The notes under the pieces are model-generated. The model had not been told where the DNA came from, did no database searches, and saw only the letters and a list, made by a program, of their open reading frames with translations. From NCBI GenBank assembly GCA_044221335.1, contig JBGAPI010000059.1, positions 1 through 35,444 of the forward strand: a DNA stretch of 35,444 nucleotides, in the 5' to 3' direction. This document shows, piece by piece, positions 1-7,649 of this stretch. Both the position numbers and the translations under genes were made by a program. The DNA is from JBGAPI01 sp044221335. GTDB lineage: Bacteria; Pseudomonadota; Gammaproteobacteria; Xanthomonadales; Ahniellaceae. Every line of letters starts with the position of its first letter. Position 1 is the stretch's first letter.

Positions 1-1
1 C

Positions 2-58
2 CTGCCGCGCGGCCGCTTGCGCAAGATCGAGATCGGGAAGCTGCGCGAGGGCGGTTGA
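2..58 (+). CDS. C-terminal tail of an unidentified protein (partial)
   Basis: An open frame enters from the left edge and ends at TGA 56-58. The visible residues are LPRGRLRKIEIGKLREGG. A basic, Lys/Arg-rich tail beginning LPR resembles the C-terminal ends of adenylate-forming enzymes such as acyl-CoA ligases. Eighteen residues are too few to assign a family, so the name is left open. The gene ends 35 bases before the preferred start of the sigma factor gene, so the two could be co-transcribed. Confidence 0.5.
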   Translation: MPRGRLRKIEIGKLREGG

Positions 59-93
59 TCCGCGTCGACGTTCCGGTCTCCCTATCGCAGCAG

Positions 94-786
94 ATGACTC
101 ACTTCGCCTCCACCCGATGGAGCCTGCTGCGCGCGCTCGACCATCCGGAGTCGCGCCGGCCGGTGCTGGCGGAACTGTGCGAGCGCTATTCCGACGCGAT
201 CCGCGCGTACCTCGCCCGGAGCGCCGTCCGCGGTGTGGACCTCGAGGATCTCTATCAAGGCTTCATGTTGAGCGCGCTCGAGCTCGACCTGTTCGGCCGC
301 GCCGATCCGTCGCTGGGCAGCTTCCGCGCCTATCTGGTCGGCGCGTTGCGCAATTTCGTCGGCCGGCAGCTCCAGCAGCGCCAGGCGGCCTGCCGCGATC
401 CGGCGCGCGAGGTCGACGACTCCGGGGTGGAGCTCGCCGATCTGCCGGACGACGGCGACGCGCCGGAGCAGGCCTTCGATCGCCGCTGGGCGCAGACGTT
501 GCTCGCGCGGGCATACGTCCGCCTCCGGGAACAAGCCGTCGCGGCAGGCCGGGGCGAAGCGTTCGAGGCGATGTCGGTCTACCTCGCCGACGATGCCGCG
601 CGCCACGATTACGAGGCAGTCGCGGAACGCCTCGGCATCTCGCGCAACGCGGTCGCCGCCGCGGTGCTGAGGCTGCGACGGCGCTACCAGGAGCTGGTGC
701 GCGACGAGCTCGACCAGACCGTGCACAGCGCCAAGCAGCTCGGGTGCGAGTTCGAGCGGCTGTCGGGCTATTTCCTTGCAGGCTGA
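94..786 (+). CDS. ECF-type RNA polymerase sigma factor (kinase-associated type)
   Basis: Encodes about 230 residues from ATG 94; a TTG at 55 in the same frame would add 13 and overlap the previous stop. The N-terminus carries FASTRWSLLRALD, close to the TTRWSLV start of ECF sigma factors that accompany Ser/Thr kinases. A region-2-like segment (DLYQGFMLSALE ... SFRAYLVGALRNFVGR) lies near residues 50-95. A region-4 helix-turn-helix (YEAVAERLGISRNAVAAAVLRLRRRY) lies near residues 175-205. It should direct RNA polymerase to a dedicated promoter set. No anti-sigma gene is adjacent. The downstream membrane kinase, 90 bases away on the same strand, is the likely regulator; that link is inference from gene order and the known family association. 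Confidence 0.85.
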   Translation: MTHFASTRWSLLRALDHPESRRPVLAELCERYSDAIRAYLARSAVRGVDLEDLYQGFMLSALELDLFGRADPSLGSFRAYLVGALRNFVGRQLQQRQAACRDPAREVDDSGVELADLPDDGDAPEQAFDRRWAQTLLARAYVRLREQAVAAGRGEAFEAMSVYLADDAARHDYEAVAERLGISRNAVAAAVLRLRRRYQELVRDELDQTVHSAKQLGCEFERLSGYFLAG

Positions 787-876
787 GCCGACCGGCCGGT
801 GGACCCCGGCTGGCGGTCGCGTCATCGATCTCACCGGAGCCGTTACCTGGGACCATCCCCACCGGAGCACGAAACA

Positions 877-3201
877 ATGGCCCCCGCGACGAACGACCTC
901 CCGAAGACCTCCCTGAGCCCGCGCGTGATCGATGCGCTCGGCCGCAAGTACCTCGGTCGCGGGTCCGCCGCCGAGTCCGACGACACCGATGCGGTCGATG
1001 CACTGCTGCGTGACCTTTCCGACCCCGAGCAGCGCGCCTTCGGTGACTACGAGCTGATCGAAGTGATCGGCAAGGGCGGCATGGGCGTCGTCTACAAGGC
1101 CCGGCAGACGTCGCTCGACCGCGAGGTCGCGATCAAGCTGATGGCCGACGGCTACTGGGCGCCGGCAGACGTCGTGGCGAACTTCCGCCGCGAGGCGCAG
1201 GCCGCGGCCCGCCTGCACCATCCCGGCATCGTCGAGATCTACGACACCGGCGAGGTCGACGGTCTCACCTACTTCTCGATGCGCCTCGTGCGCGGCGAGA
1301 GCCTGGCGCAGAGGATCTCGACGCGGGGGGCGCTCGCGGTCGACACCGCGCTGCGCTGGCTCCGCACCGCCGCCGAAGCGATCGATCACGCGCATCGCCT
1401 GGGGTTGCTGCACCTCGACCTCAAGCCTGGCAACCTGCTGCTCGGCCCCGACGACGAACCGATGGTCGCCGACTTCGGCCTGGCGCGGCTGCTCGACGCG
1501 GAGTCGGTCGACGAGGCGCGCGTCGCCGGCACGCCGGCCTACATGGCGCCGGAACAAGTGGTCGCCGCGAACCAGCGGCTCGACCGTCGCACCGATGTCT
1601 ACGGTCTCGGCGCGGTGCTGTACGAGGCGCTGACCGGCCACCCGCCGTTCGACGGTCCGTCGGTGAACGACGTGTTCCGGCATGTGCTCGAGCAGGCGCC
1701 GGCCGATCCGCGCCAGCGGCGACCGGCGCTGCCGGACGACGTCGCGGCGATCGCGATGAAGTGCCTGGCGAAGGTGCCGGAGGATCGCTATGCGACGGCG
1801 CGCGAGCTGGCCGACGACATCGGGCGCTTCCTCGAGGGTCGGCCGGTCAGCGTGCGGCCTCAGGGTCGGCTGGAACGATTCCGGAAATGGCTGCGGCGGG
1901 AGCCGCTGGTCGCCGGGCTGGCCGCGTCCGTGGTCGCAGCCCTCGTCGCCGTCGCCGCGGTGAGCGTGGCCCAGTGGCGACAGTCGCGCGCCACGGTCGA
2001 TCTCGCCGTGGAGTTGCTGGCCGCCCACACCGGCGAGATGCGCAACAACGGGAATACCTATGTCCCCGCGGAGGAGCGAAAACTGCAGGCACTGCAGAAC
2101 TGGGTCGACCAGCAAGACCTTGGTCCGGACCGGCGAAGTCGTCTGTATGTCGACGTCTATCGTCGCCTTGTCGCGCAGCGAAGTCCGACCCGGCATACGA
2201 TCCTGCGAGCCTGGGCATTTGATCGGACGGTCGGCGCTGCGGCGATGGATCGGCTCGGTGCCGCGCTCGACAGGCGCCTAGAGGAGGGCCGATCGATCGC
2301 GCATGCGGACGTCGACTTCCTGCGACTCGATCTCGCGGTGGTCGCCGGTACGATGGGACACAACAACCCGGATCGGATCGCCACTGCGATCGAACGGGTC
2401 GCCAGCGCCGGAAACGACGAGTTCGCGCTCCAGTATGCGGCTGCGGTGTGCCTCTACTTCGATTCCGCGATTCCCGCCTGTGCCGGCAACCGGATCAGCG
2501 GGAGATTGCGCGCGATCGATCCGACGAACGGTGCGAGCCTGAACTTTGCCGCCACCCTGGAACGGCGCAACAAGCAGCCTGGAGAGATCTGTGCCGACGA
2601 CCTTCGCGGTGTCGCGCATTGGGACGAATACAACTACCGCCGGATGACGCGATTGCGGTCGGCTTTCGCTGCGGAAGCGCCGGAGCTGGTCGCGGAGGTG
2701 ATGCCGGACTGGTCGGGGGCCCTCGACGAGGAGGCGCAGGTGAGCCTCGTGGTGTACATGTTCGGCGGCGGCTACCTGACCGGCGGCCCGGCGCTGCTCG
2801 ACTCCTGCAAGGCGGCCCGCGCGAGGGGCGAGGAGGAGCGTGACCTCTGGAATGAATGCCTGCGGGTGGCAGACCTGCTGCTGCGCGACGCGCGCAGCGT
2901 GTGGACCGGCCGCTCCACCGGCATAAGGCTTGCGGCGCTCGCCGATCGCGGATCGGAACTCTACCGGCGTGGCCGGACCCTCGCCCGCCAACTGGATTTC
3001 CTGATGGATGTCGACGCCTCGGAAGCCGCCATCACCGATCCACATCTATTCCTCGCCTACCTCGACGACCTGCCGCGCAAGGGCGAGTTCGACGCGTGGA
3101 TGGCGCTGCTGGAGCGCGGCGGCGTCGCGACGCAGCCGCCGGCGGAGTGGCATGGGGTCGCCGAGTTCAACCAGCGATTGTTCGATGTCAAGTCGAATTG
3201 A
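877..3201 (+). CDS. Membrane-anchored PknB-type Ser/Thr protein kinase
   Basis: 774 residues from ATG 877; the frame is open further upstream but without a better start. The cytoplasmic kinase domain spans about residues 58-320. It has the glycine loop GKGGMG (65-70), VAIK with Lys87, HLDLKPGN (179-186, with Leu for the usual Arg of HRD), DFG (199-201) and an APE motif (224-226). A single transmembrane helix follows at about 343-366. The remaining roughly 400 residues are predicted outside the membrane, carry several cysteines, and show no PASTA, WD40 or clear TPR repeats, so the signal sensed is unknown. The HLD form places it with non-RD kinases, yet the Asp and DFG needed for catalysis are present. 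It follows the sigma factor gene by 90 bases and probably regulates it. Confidence 0.9.
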   Translation: MAPATNDLPKTSLSPRVIDALGRKYLGRGSAAESDDTDAVDALLRDLSDPEQRAFGDYELIEVIGKGGMGVVYKARQTSLDREVAIKLMADGYWAPADVVANFRREAQAAARLHHPGIVEIYDTGEVDGLTYFSMRLVRGESLAQRISTRGALAVDTALRWLRTAAEAIDHAHRLGLLHLDLKPGNLLLGPDDEPMVADFGLARLLDAESVDEARVAGTPAYMAPEQVVAANQRLDRRTDVYGLGAVLYEALTGHPPFDGPSVNDVFRHVLEQAPADPRQRRPALPDDVAAIAMKCLAKVPEDRYATARELADDIGRFLEGRPVSVRPQGRLERFRKWLRREPLVAGLAASVVAALVAVAAVSVAQWRQSRATVDLAVELLAAHTGEMRNNGNTYVPAEERKLQALQNWVDQQDLGPDRRSRLYVDVYRRLVAQRSPTRHTILRAWAFDRTVGAAAMDRLGAALDRRLEEGRSIAHADVDFLRLDLAVVAGTMGHNNPDRIATAIERVASAGNDEFALQYAAAVCLYFDSAIPACAGNRISGRLRAIDPTNGASLNFAATLERRNKQPGEICADDLRGVAHWDEYNYRRMTRLRSAFAAEAPELVAEVMPDWSGALDEEAQVSLVVYMFGGGYLTGGPALLDSCKAARARGEEERDLWNECLRVADLLLRDARSVWTGRSTGIRLAALADRGSELYRRGRTLARQLDFLMDVDASEAAITDPHLFLAYLDDLPRKGEFDAWMALLERGGVATQPPAEWHGVAEFNQRLFDVKSN

Positions 3202-3306
3202 CCACGATCAACGCGACCGGCCTCGGGGGCGCTAGTCTGAAGGTGAGGATCTGGCGACGGGAGCGTCGTCGGCAACCGAGTCGGCTACTCCAGAGAGGTC
3301 GTCTCC

Positions 3307-4140
3307 ATGAGCTACCAGGACCTGCTGATCCACGTCCCCAGATCCATCCACTGGCCGAAGCACCTCCCGCAGGCCGCCCAGGCGGCGCGGCTGTTCGGCG
3401 CGCGGGTGACCGGCATCCAGGTGGTCGAGGCCTTCCCGCCGCTGTCCGTCCCGGAGGCGCCGGGCATGGCGGCGGCGCTGCAGCAGCAGATCGAGCAGGA
3501 GTTCCAGCGCGCGTCCGGCGGTGGCGAGGAATTCCGTGCGCAGATGGCGAGCCTCGGGGTCGAGGGAGCGCGCTGGATGGCGGTCGAGGGCGACATCAGC
3601 CGGGCGCTGGTGCATGCCGGCGCGGCCAGCGACCTGATCGTCCTCGGCGTGGATCGGGACGACTTCCGCTCCGGTGCCGACACGGTCGCGCAGACGGTGA
3701 TCGAAGCGGCGATGCCCTGCCTCGTGTTTCCGGAGACGGCGAGCGCCGCACCCTTCCAGCTCGGTACCGTGGTGCTCGCCTGGAACGGCTCGCTCGAGGC
3801 GATGCGGGCGATCCACGACGCGCTGCCGATGCTGCGCGATGCCGCCGACGTGGTGGTGCTGGCGGGTGCGACCCGCGACTACCCGATGACGCTGCCGCAT
3901 CCGCCGGTGGTCGATCTCCACGAGTACCTCGCGCATCATCGCATCGGTGCGCGCGAGGTGAAGCTGGAGGAGAGCGCGGGGCCGATCGGTCCGGCACTGG
4001 TCGACGCCGCGACGCGGCTCGGCGCCAGCCTCGTCGTGATGGGCGCCTACGGTCGCTCGCGGCTGCGCGAGTGGATCTTCGGCGGGGCGACGCGGCATCT
4101 GCTGCGGCACAGTCCGGTGCCGCTGTTGTTGCGGCATTGA
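3307..4140 (+). CDS. Tandem universal stress protein (UspA family)
   Basis: 277 residues forming two UspA domains. The first half starts YQDLLIHVPRSIHWPKHLPQAAQAA. The second half starts near FQLGTVVLAWNGSLEAMRAI and ends with the nucleotide-binding signature GAYGRSRLREWIFGGAT, matching G-x2-G-x9-G-S/T, followed by a typical HSPVPLLLRH tail. The first domain lacks an equally clear glycine signature and is probably structural. An AGAGAGGT ribosome-binding site lies about 9 bases before ATG. Tandem UspA proteins are cytoplasmic ATP-binding stress factors; the specific stress is not shown here. A REP-like palindrome starts right after the stop codon. Confidence 0.9.
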   Translation: MSYQDLLIHVPRSIHWPKHLPQAAQAARLFGARVTGIQVVEAFPPLSVPEAPGMAAALQQQIEQEFQRASGGGEEFRAQMASLGVEGARWMAVEGDISRALVHAGAASDLIVLGVDRDDFRSGADTVAQTVIEAAMPCLVFPETASAAPFQLGTVVLAWNGSLEAMRAIHDALPMLRDAADVVVLAGATRDYPMTLPHPPVVDLHEYLAHHRIGAREVKLEESAGPIGPALVDAATRLGASLVVMGAYGRSRLREWIFGGATRHLLRHSPVPLLLRH

Positions 4141-4141
4141 G

Positions 4142-4203
4142 GTAGGGCGCGCAGTGCGCGCCATTGCGGAGCATCCCGCAATGGCGGGCAGTGCCCGCCC
4201 TAC
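4142..4203. repeat. REP-like palindrome, GTAGGGCG family
   Basis: A 62-base element beginning and ending as GTAGGGCG/CGCCCTAC. It contains three nested hairpins: GCGCGCAGTGCGCGC, ATTGCGG-N6-CCGCAAT, and GGCGGGCAGTGCCCGCC. It fills the whole gap between the UspA and patatin genes and ends 8 bases before the patatin start. Related copies lie at 5198-5260 and 20752-20814. Such elements are moved by RAYT transposases in other genomes; none is encoded here. Confidence 0.85.
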
Positions 4204-4211
4204 ACTTGGCA

Positions 4212-5201
4212 ATGCCCACGAAACCCATCGACGCGTCCGCGAAGCCGCGACCCTTCAGAATCCTCGCCCTCGCCGGGGGCGGCTTCCTCGGCTTCTACAC
4301 GGCCTGCGTGCTGGCCGAAATGGAGCGGCGCCACGGCGAGCCGCTGGCACGGCGCTTCGACCTGATCGCCGGTACCTCGGTCGGCGGCATCCTCGCCGTC
4401 GCGCTGGCCTACGAGTTCCCGATGGCGAGCATGGTCGCGCTGTTCCGCGAGCACGGGGCGAAGATCTTTTCCGATCGCAAGGCGCCGAACACCTCGGTCG
4501 GCCGGCTGCTCGACCTGTCGCGCTCGGTGCTGGGACCGAAGTACGACAACCGGCGGTTGCGCAAGCTGCTGCAGGCGCTGATCGGGGACGCGACCCTGAA
4601 GGATGCGAAGCACCGCCTGGTGGTGCCGGCGGTCGACGTCAGTCGCAGCCTCACGAAGGTCTTCAAGACGCCGCATTCGGACGACTCGCGCGGCGACGGA
4701 AACGTCTCCGCGGTCGACGTGGCGATGGCGACCGCGGCCGCGCCGGGCTATTTCGCGGCGGTCCCGCTGGGCGACCGCCTCTATGCCGACGGCGGCCTGT
4801 TCGCGGTGGCGCCGGACCAGGTCGCGATGCACGAGGCCGAGCATTTCCTCGGGATCAAGGGCGCCGCGGTGCGGATGCTGTCGGTCGGCACCGCGACCGC
4901 GGGCTACCAGCCGGACGACGGCGCCGGCGCGGACGACGGCGCGATCGGCTGGCTGTCCGACGGCCGGCTGATCCTGACCCTGGTGTCGGTGCAGCAGCAG
5001 CACGTGCAGGCGATGATGGAGCAGCGCCTGCGCCAGCGTTACTACCGGATCGACGCGCCCTGGCCGCGGAAGCAGCGGCTCGGCATCGACATCGCTTCGG
5101 CCGATGCGGTGAAGACGCTGGAAGGTCTGGCAATGGCGAGCGTCGGCGAGCTCGACGCGGACCGGCTGCGGCGCTTGTTCCGGCTGCGGGTCGTCCCGTA
5201 G
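4212..5201 (+). CDS. Patatin-like phospholipase (CapV-like)
   Basis: 329 residues from ATG 4212; a more upstream ATG at 4164 would run through the REP-like palindrome and is less likely. Patatin signatures are complete: the oxyanion glycines LAGGGFLGFY near residues 19-28, the nucleophile elbow GTSVGG near residue 55, and the catalytic aspartate in ADGGLF near residue 195. The family hydrolyses acyl esters of membrane lipids by a Ser-Asp dyad. Overall length and the FDLIAGTSVGGILA context resemble the nucleotide-activated phospholipases of CBASS anti-phage systems. No CD-NTase or other CBASS gene is adjacent, so this could be an orphan effector or a housekeeping lipase. The TAG stop lies inside the next REP-like element. 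Confidence 0.85.
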   Translation: MPTKPIDASAKPRPFRILALAGGGFLGFYTACVLAEMERRHGEPLARRFDLIAGTSVGGILAVALAYEFPMASMVALFREHGAKIFSDRKAPNTSVGRLLDLSRSVLGPKYDNRRLRKLLQALIGDATLKDAKHRLVVPAVDVSRSLTKVFKTPHSDDSRGDGNVSAVDVAMATAAAPGYFAAVPLGDRLYADGGLFAVAPDQVAMHEAEHFLGIKGAAVRMLSVGTATAGYQPDDGAGADDGAIGWLSDGRLILTLVSVQQQHVQAMMEQRLRQRYYRIDAPWPRKQRLGIDIASADAVKTLEGLAMASVGELDADRLRRLFRLRVVP

Positions 5202-5260
5202 GGCGGCCACCGGCCGCCATCGCGATGCGCTTCGACGCTGACGCGCGGTGCGCGCCCTAC
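5198..5260. repeat. REP-like palindrome between converging genes
   Basis: Same family as 4142-4203: GTAGGGCGGCC at the left end and GCGCGCCCTAC at the right end, with the inner hairpin GGCGGCCACCGGCCGCC. It is the entire space between the convergent patatin and pilU genes. The TAG of its left GTAG (5199-5201) is the patatin stop. The TAG of the right GTAG on the minus strand (5259-5257) is the pilU stop. It may also serve as a bidirectional terminator, although no U-tract follows. Confidence 0.85.
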
Positions 5261-6450
5261 TTGCGCGGCATCGGTGCATCGACCCATTGCTCATGCGGGT
5301 CGGCCTTCGGCTCCTCGTCCTCTTCCATCGGCTCCATCGCCATCCCGCCGCCGTCGCCGCCGGCGCCCGGCGTGCCACGCAGCCGGAACGCGAGCTGCAG
5401 GTCGTTGCGCGAGTCGGCGTTGGCCAGCGCGGTGTCGACGCCGATCCGGCCGGCGACCGCGAGGTCGAACAGCGACTGGTCGAAGGTCTGCATGCCGTGG
5501 TCGCGCGCCGACTTCATCGCGTCCTTCAGCTGGGCGACCTCGCCCTTGGCGATCAGGTCGGCGACATAGGCGCTGTGCAGCAGGATCTCGACCGCGGGAA
5601 TGCGCCCGCCGGTACTGCTCGGCAGCAGCCGCTGAGACACCACCGCCTGCAGGTTCAGCGACAGGTCGGTGAGCACCTGCCGATGCGAGGCCTCGGGGAA
5701 GAAGTTGAGGATGCGGTCGATCGCCTGGTTGGCGTTGTTCGCGTGCAGGGTCGACAGGCACAGGTGGCCGGTCTCGGCGTAGGCGATCGCCTGCTGCATG
5801 GTGTGGCGGTCGCGGATCTCGCCGATCATGATCACGTCCGGCGACTCGCGCATCGCGTTCTTCAGCGCGGCAGCATAGGACAGGGTGTCGATGCCGATCT
5901 CGCGCTGGTCGACGATCGAGCGGTCGTGGCGGTGCAGGTATTCGATCGGTTCCTCGACGGTGAGGATATGGCCGCTGCGGGTGTGGTTCCGGTGGTCGAT
6001 CATCGCGGCGAGCGTGGTGGACTTGCCGGAGCCGGTCGATCCGACGATCAGCACCAGCCCGCGCGGCAGCAGCACCAGGTCCTTCAGCAGTGCCGGCAGG
6101 TGCAACTGCTCGAGGGTCGGGATCCGTTCGCTGATGTAGCGGATCGCCACCGCAGGCTCGCCGCGCTGGCGGTAGCAGTTGACCCGGTAGCGGCCGATGT
6201 CGGCCACGACCAGGGACAGATTCATCTCCAATGTTTCGGCGAACGCCTGCTGCTGCGCCGGCGACAGCAGGCCGGCGATCACTCCGTCGATCTCGTCGCG
6301 GGTGAGCGCGGCGTTGCCGAGGTAGTGCGTGGCGCCGTTCATCCGGAGCCCGGCCGGCGCGCCGACCGAGAGGAACAGGTCGGAGGCGCGCTGGCGGGCC
6401 ATCAGTTGCAGGTGCGATTGCAGGTCCACCTTCGACTCCCGCTCGGCCAT
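5257..6450 (-). CDS. pilU: Type IV pilus retraction ATPase, PilU type
   Basis: 397 residues of the PilT/PilU secretion-ATPase family. Walker A is GSTGSGKST (137-145), the Asp box is HILTVEEPIEY (161-171), Walker B is VIMIGEIRD (206-214), and the His box is STLHANNANQAIDRILNFFP. The HANNANQAIDR form is typical of PilU rather than PilT. PilU is a hexameric cytoplasmic motor accessory that works with PilT to depolymerise pilin and power twitching. The C-terminal 40 residues are Gly/Met/Glu-rich and low in complexity. The usual partner pilT is not adjacent in this window. The stop codon comes from a REP-like palindrome. Confidence 0.88.
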   Translation of the reverse strand: MAERESKVDLQSHLQLMARQRASDLFLSVGAPAGLRMNGATHYLGNAALTRDEIDGVIAGLLSPAQQQAFAETLEMNLSLVVADIGRYRVNCYRQRGEPAVAIRYISERIPTLEQLHLPALLKDLVLLPRGLVLIVGSTGSGKSTTLAAMIDHRNHTRSGHILTVEEPIEYLHRHDRSIVDQREIGIDTLSYAAALKNAMRESPDVIMIGEIRDRHTMQQAIAYAETGHLCLSTLHANNANQAIDRILNFFPEASHRQVLTDLSLNLQAVVSQRLLPSSTGGRIPAVEILLHSAYVADLIAKGEVAQLKDAMKSARDHGMQTFDQSLFDLAVAGRIGVDTALANADSRNDLQLAFRLRGTPGAGGDGGGMAMEPMEEDEEPKADPHEQWVDAPMPRK

Positions 6451-6612
6451 GGAGCAAGCCTATCGTGGCGGCCTTGCGGGCGATTGACGGGCGTCAACTC
6501 TGGCCGTCGAAATGGCCGCGCGTGGGCACCGCGGGCCGCGACGCGCGGAGGCCTCCGCCGCCATGGTGCACTGATTCGCCGATCGCCGCCCCCGCCACCA
6601 GGCAGTCGACGG

Positions 6613-7617
6613 CTACGTCGGCGCGTGCAACCTGCGTCTGAGACACGATGCGGCGATCAATGCCAGTGCGAGGACAAGCATCGCGGCGGGCCCGATCGAA
6701 GGAATCGCCGAAGCGCCGGCCGGACCGAACGGAATGATCGTCTGGTCGTTGTCGTGATCGCGATCGATGACTCGACCGCCGAGGTCGCGCAGGTTGACGA
6801 GGTTGCCGGGGTCGATGCCGATGAAGGCGAAGTCCTGGCCGCGATGCGGTGTCCGGCCGTTCAGGCGCATCCGGCAACTGAACTCGCTGTGGGCGGGAAT
6901 GGCGGGTGTCCGAAGTCCGTATCCGTAGTCGAAGCACAGGGGCGAGTAGTCGAGGCTGCCGCAGCCGTCCGGTCCATTGCTGTCGATGGTGAACGACGGA
7001 AAGATGTTGTCGAGGCATCCTCCCACGGTGATCGGGCGGACTCCGGTGGGACCGGAATTCGTCACCACCAGCCGGACATCGCTGTGGGCCACTCCCTGCG
7101 CGTCGATGGAGAACGTGTTGGTCTCGACGCGCACGGCGATGTCGGTCGATTCTCCGAGGCTCACCGAGGCGCTCCGGCCAATCGGGGGCGCGTAGTACGG
7201 GCTCGTACGGGTGCCGACTGGAGTGGCCGCGACGGAGATCGCCGAGTACGCCGTCATGCCGCGAGTGACGGCGACCCGGCAGGAGCGCGTGCTGCGTTCC
7301 GCAAAGGGCGCGAGTGCCAATTCGTAGGACTTGAAAACGCTGCCGACGACCAGCAACGGCCCGCACCCGGGGTCGTCCAGCAGGCGCAATTGCCAGCTGC
7401 CGTCGGAAACGGAGCCGGCGCTGATGGCGAGGCGCACGTACGGCGTCGCGTCCGAGGCCTCCAGCAGATAGGTGATGACCACGGTCTCGCCGAACGCGAC
7501 ATCCCGGAAGTCCGGCTGGTCCGAGCTTGCGTTGACTCCGGCCGCGGCAGCAGAGGCCGCGGTGATCCACGCGCACAGCGCGAGTCGCAGCATCCGGATT
7601 CGGAAGATCGCGTCCAT
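6613..7617 (-). CDS. Exported protein with IPTL-CTERM-like C-terminal sorting signal
   Basis: 334 residues. An N-terminal signal peptide (RMLRLALCAWITAASAAAAG) is followed by a beta-rich Ser/Gly/Asp-rich body with several cysteines and no recognised enzyme motif. The C-terminus is IPSIG, then a hydrophobic helix AAMLVLALALIAASCL, then RRR. This Pro-containing motif, transmembrane helix and basic tail match the layout of IPTL-CTERM/PEP-CTERM proteins, which are processed by exosortases and often linked to surface or extracellular polymer. No exosortase lies in this window. The gene ends upstream of pilU on the same strand with a gap of about 160 bases, and follows fadD by 32 bases. Confidence 0.7.
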   Translation of the reverse strand: MDAIFRIRMLRLALCAWITAASAAAAGVNASSDQPDFRDVAFGETVVITYLLEASDATPYVRLAISAGSVSDGSWQLRLLDDPGCGPLLVVGSVFKSYELALAPFAERSTRSCRVAVTRGMTAYSAISVAATPVGTRTSPYYAPPIGRSASVSLGESTDIAVRVETNTFSIDAQGVAHSDVRLVVTNSGPTGVRPITVGGCLDNIFPSFTIDSNGPDGCGSLDYSPLCFDYGYGLRTPAIPAHSEFSCRMRLNGRTPHRGQDFAFIGIDPGNLVNLRDLGGRVIDRDHDNDQTIIPFGPAGASAIPSIGPAAMLVLALALIAASCLRRRLHAPT

Positions 7618-7649
7618 GCGATCAACGCGTCGTCAGCGGCGAAATCGGG

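Noticed and set aside
82..2196. Long minus-strand open frame across the sigma factor and kinase genes
   Set aside because: It spans two real genes and their gap and shows shadow composition.
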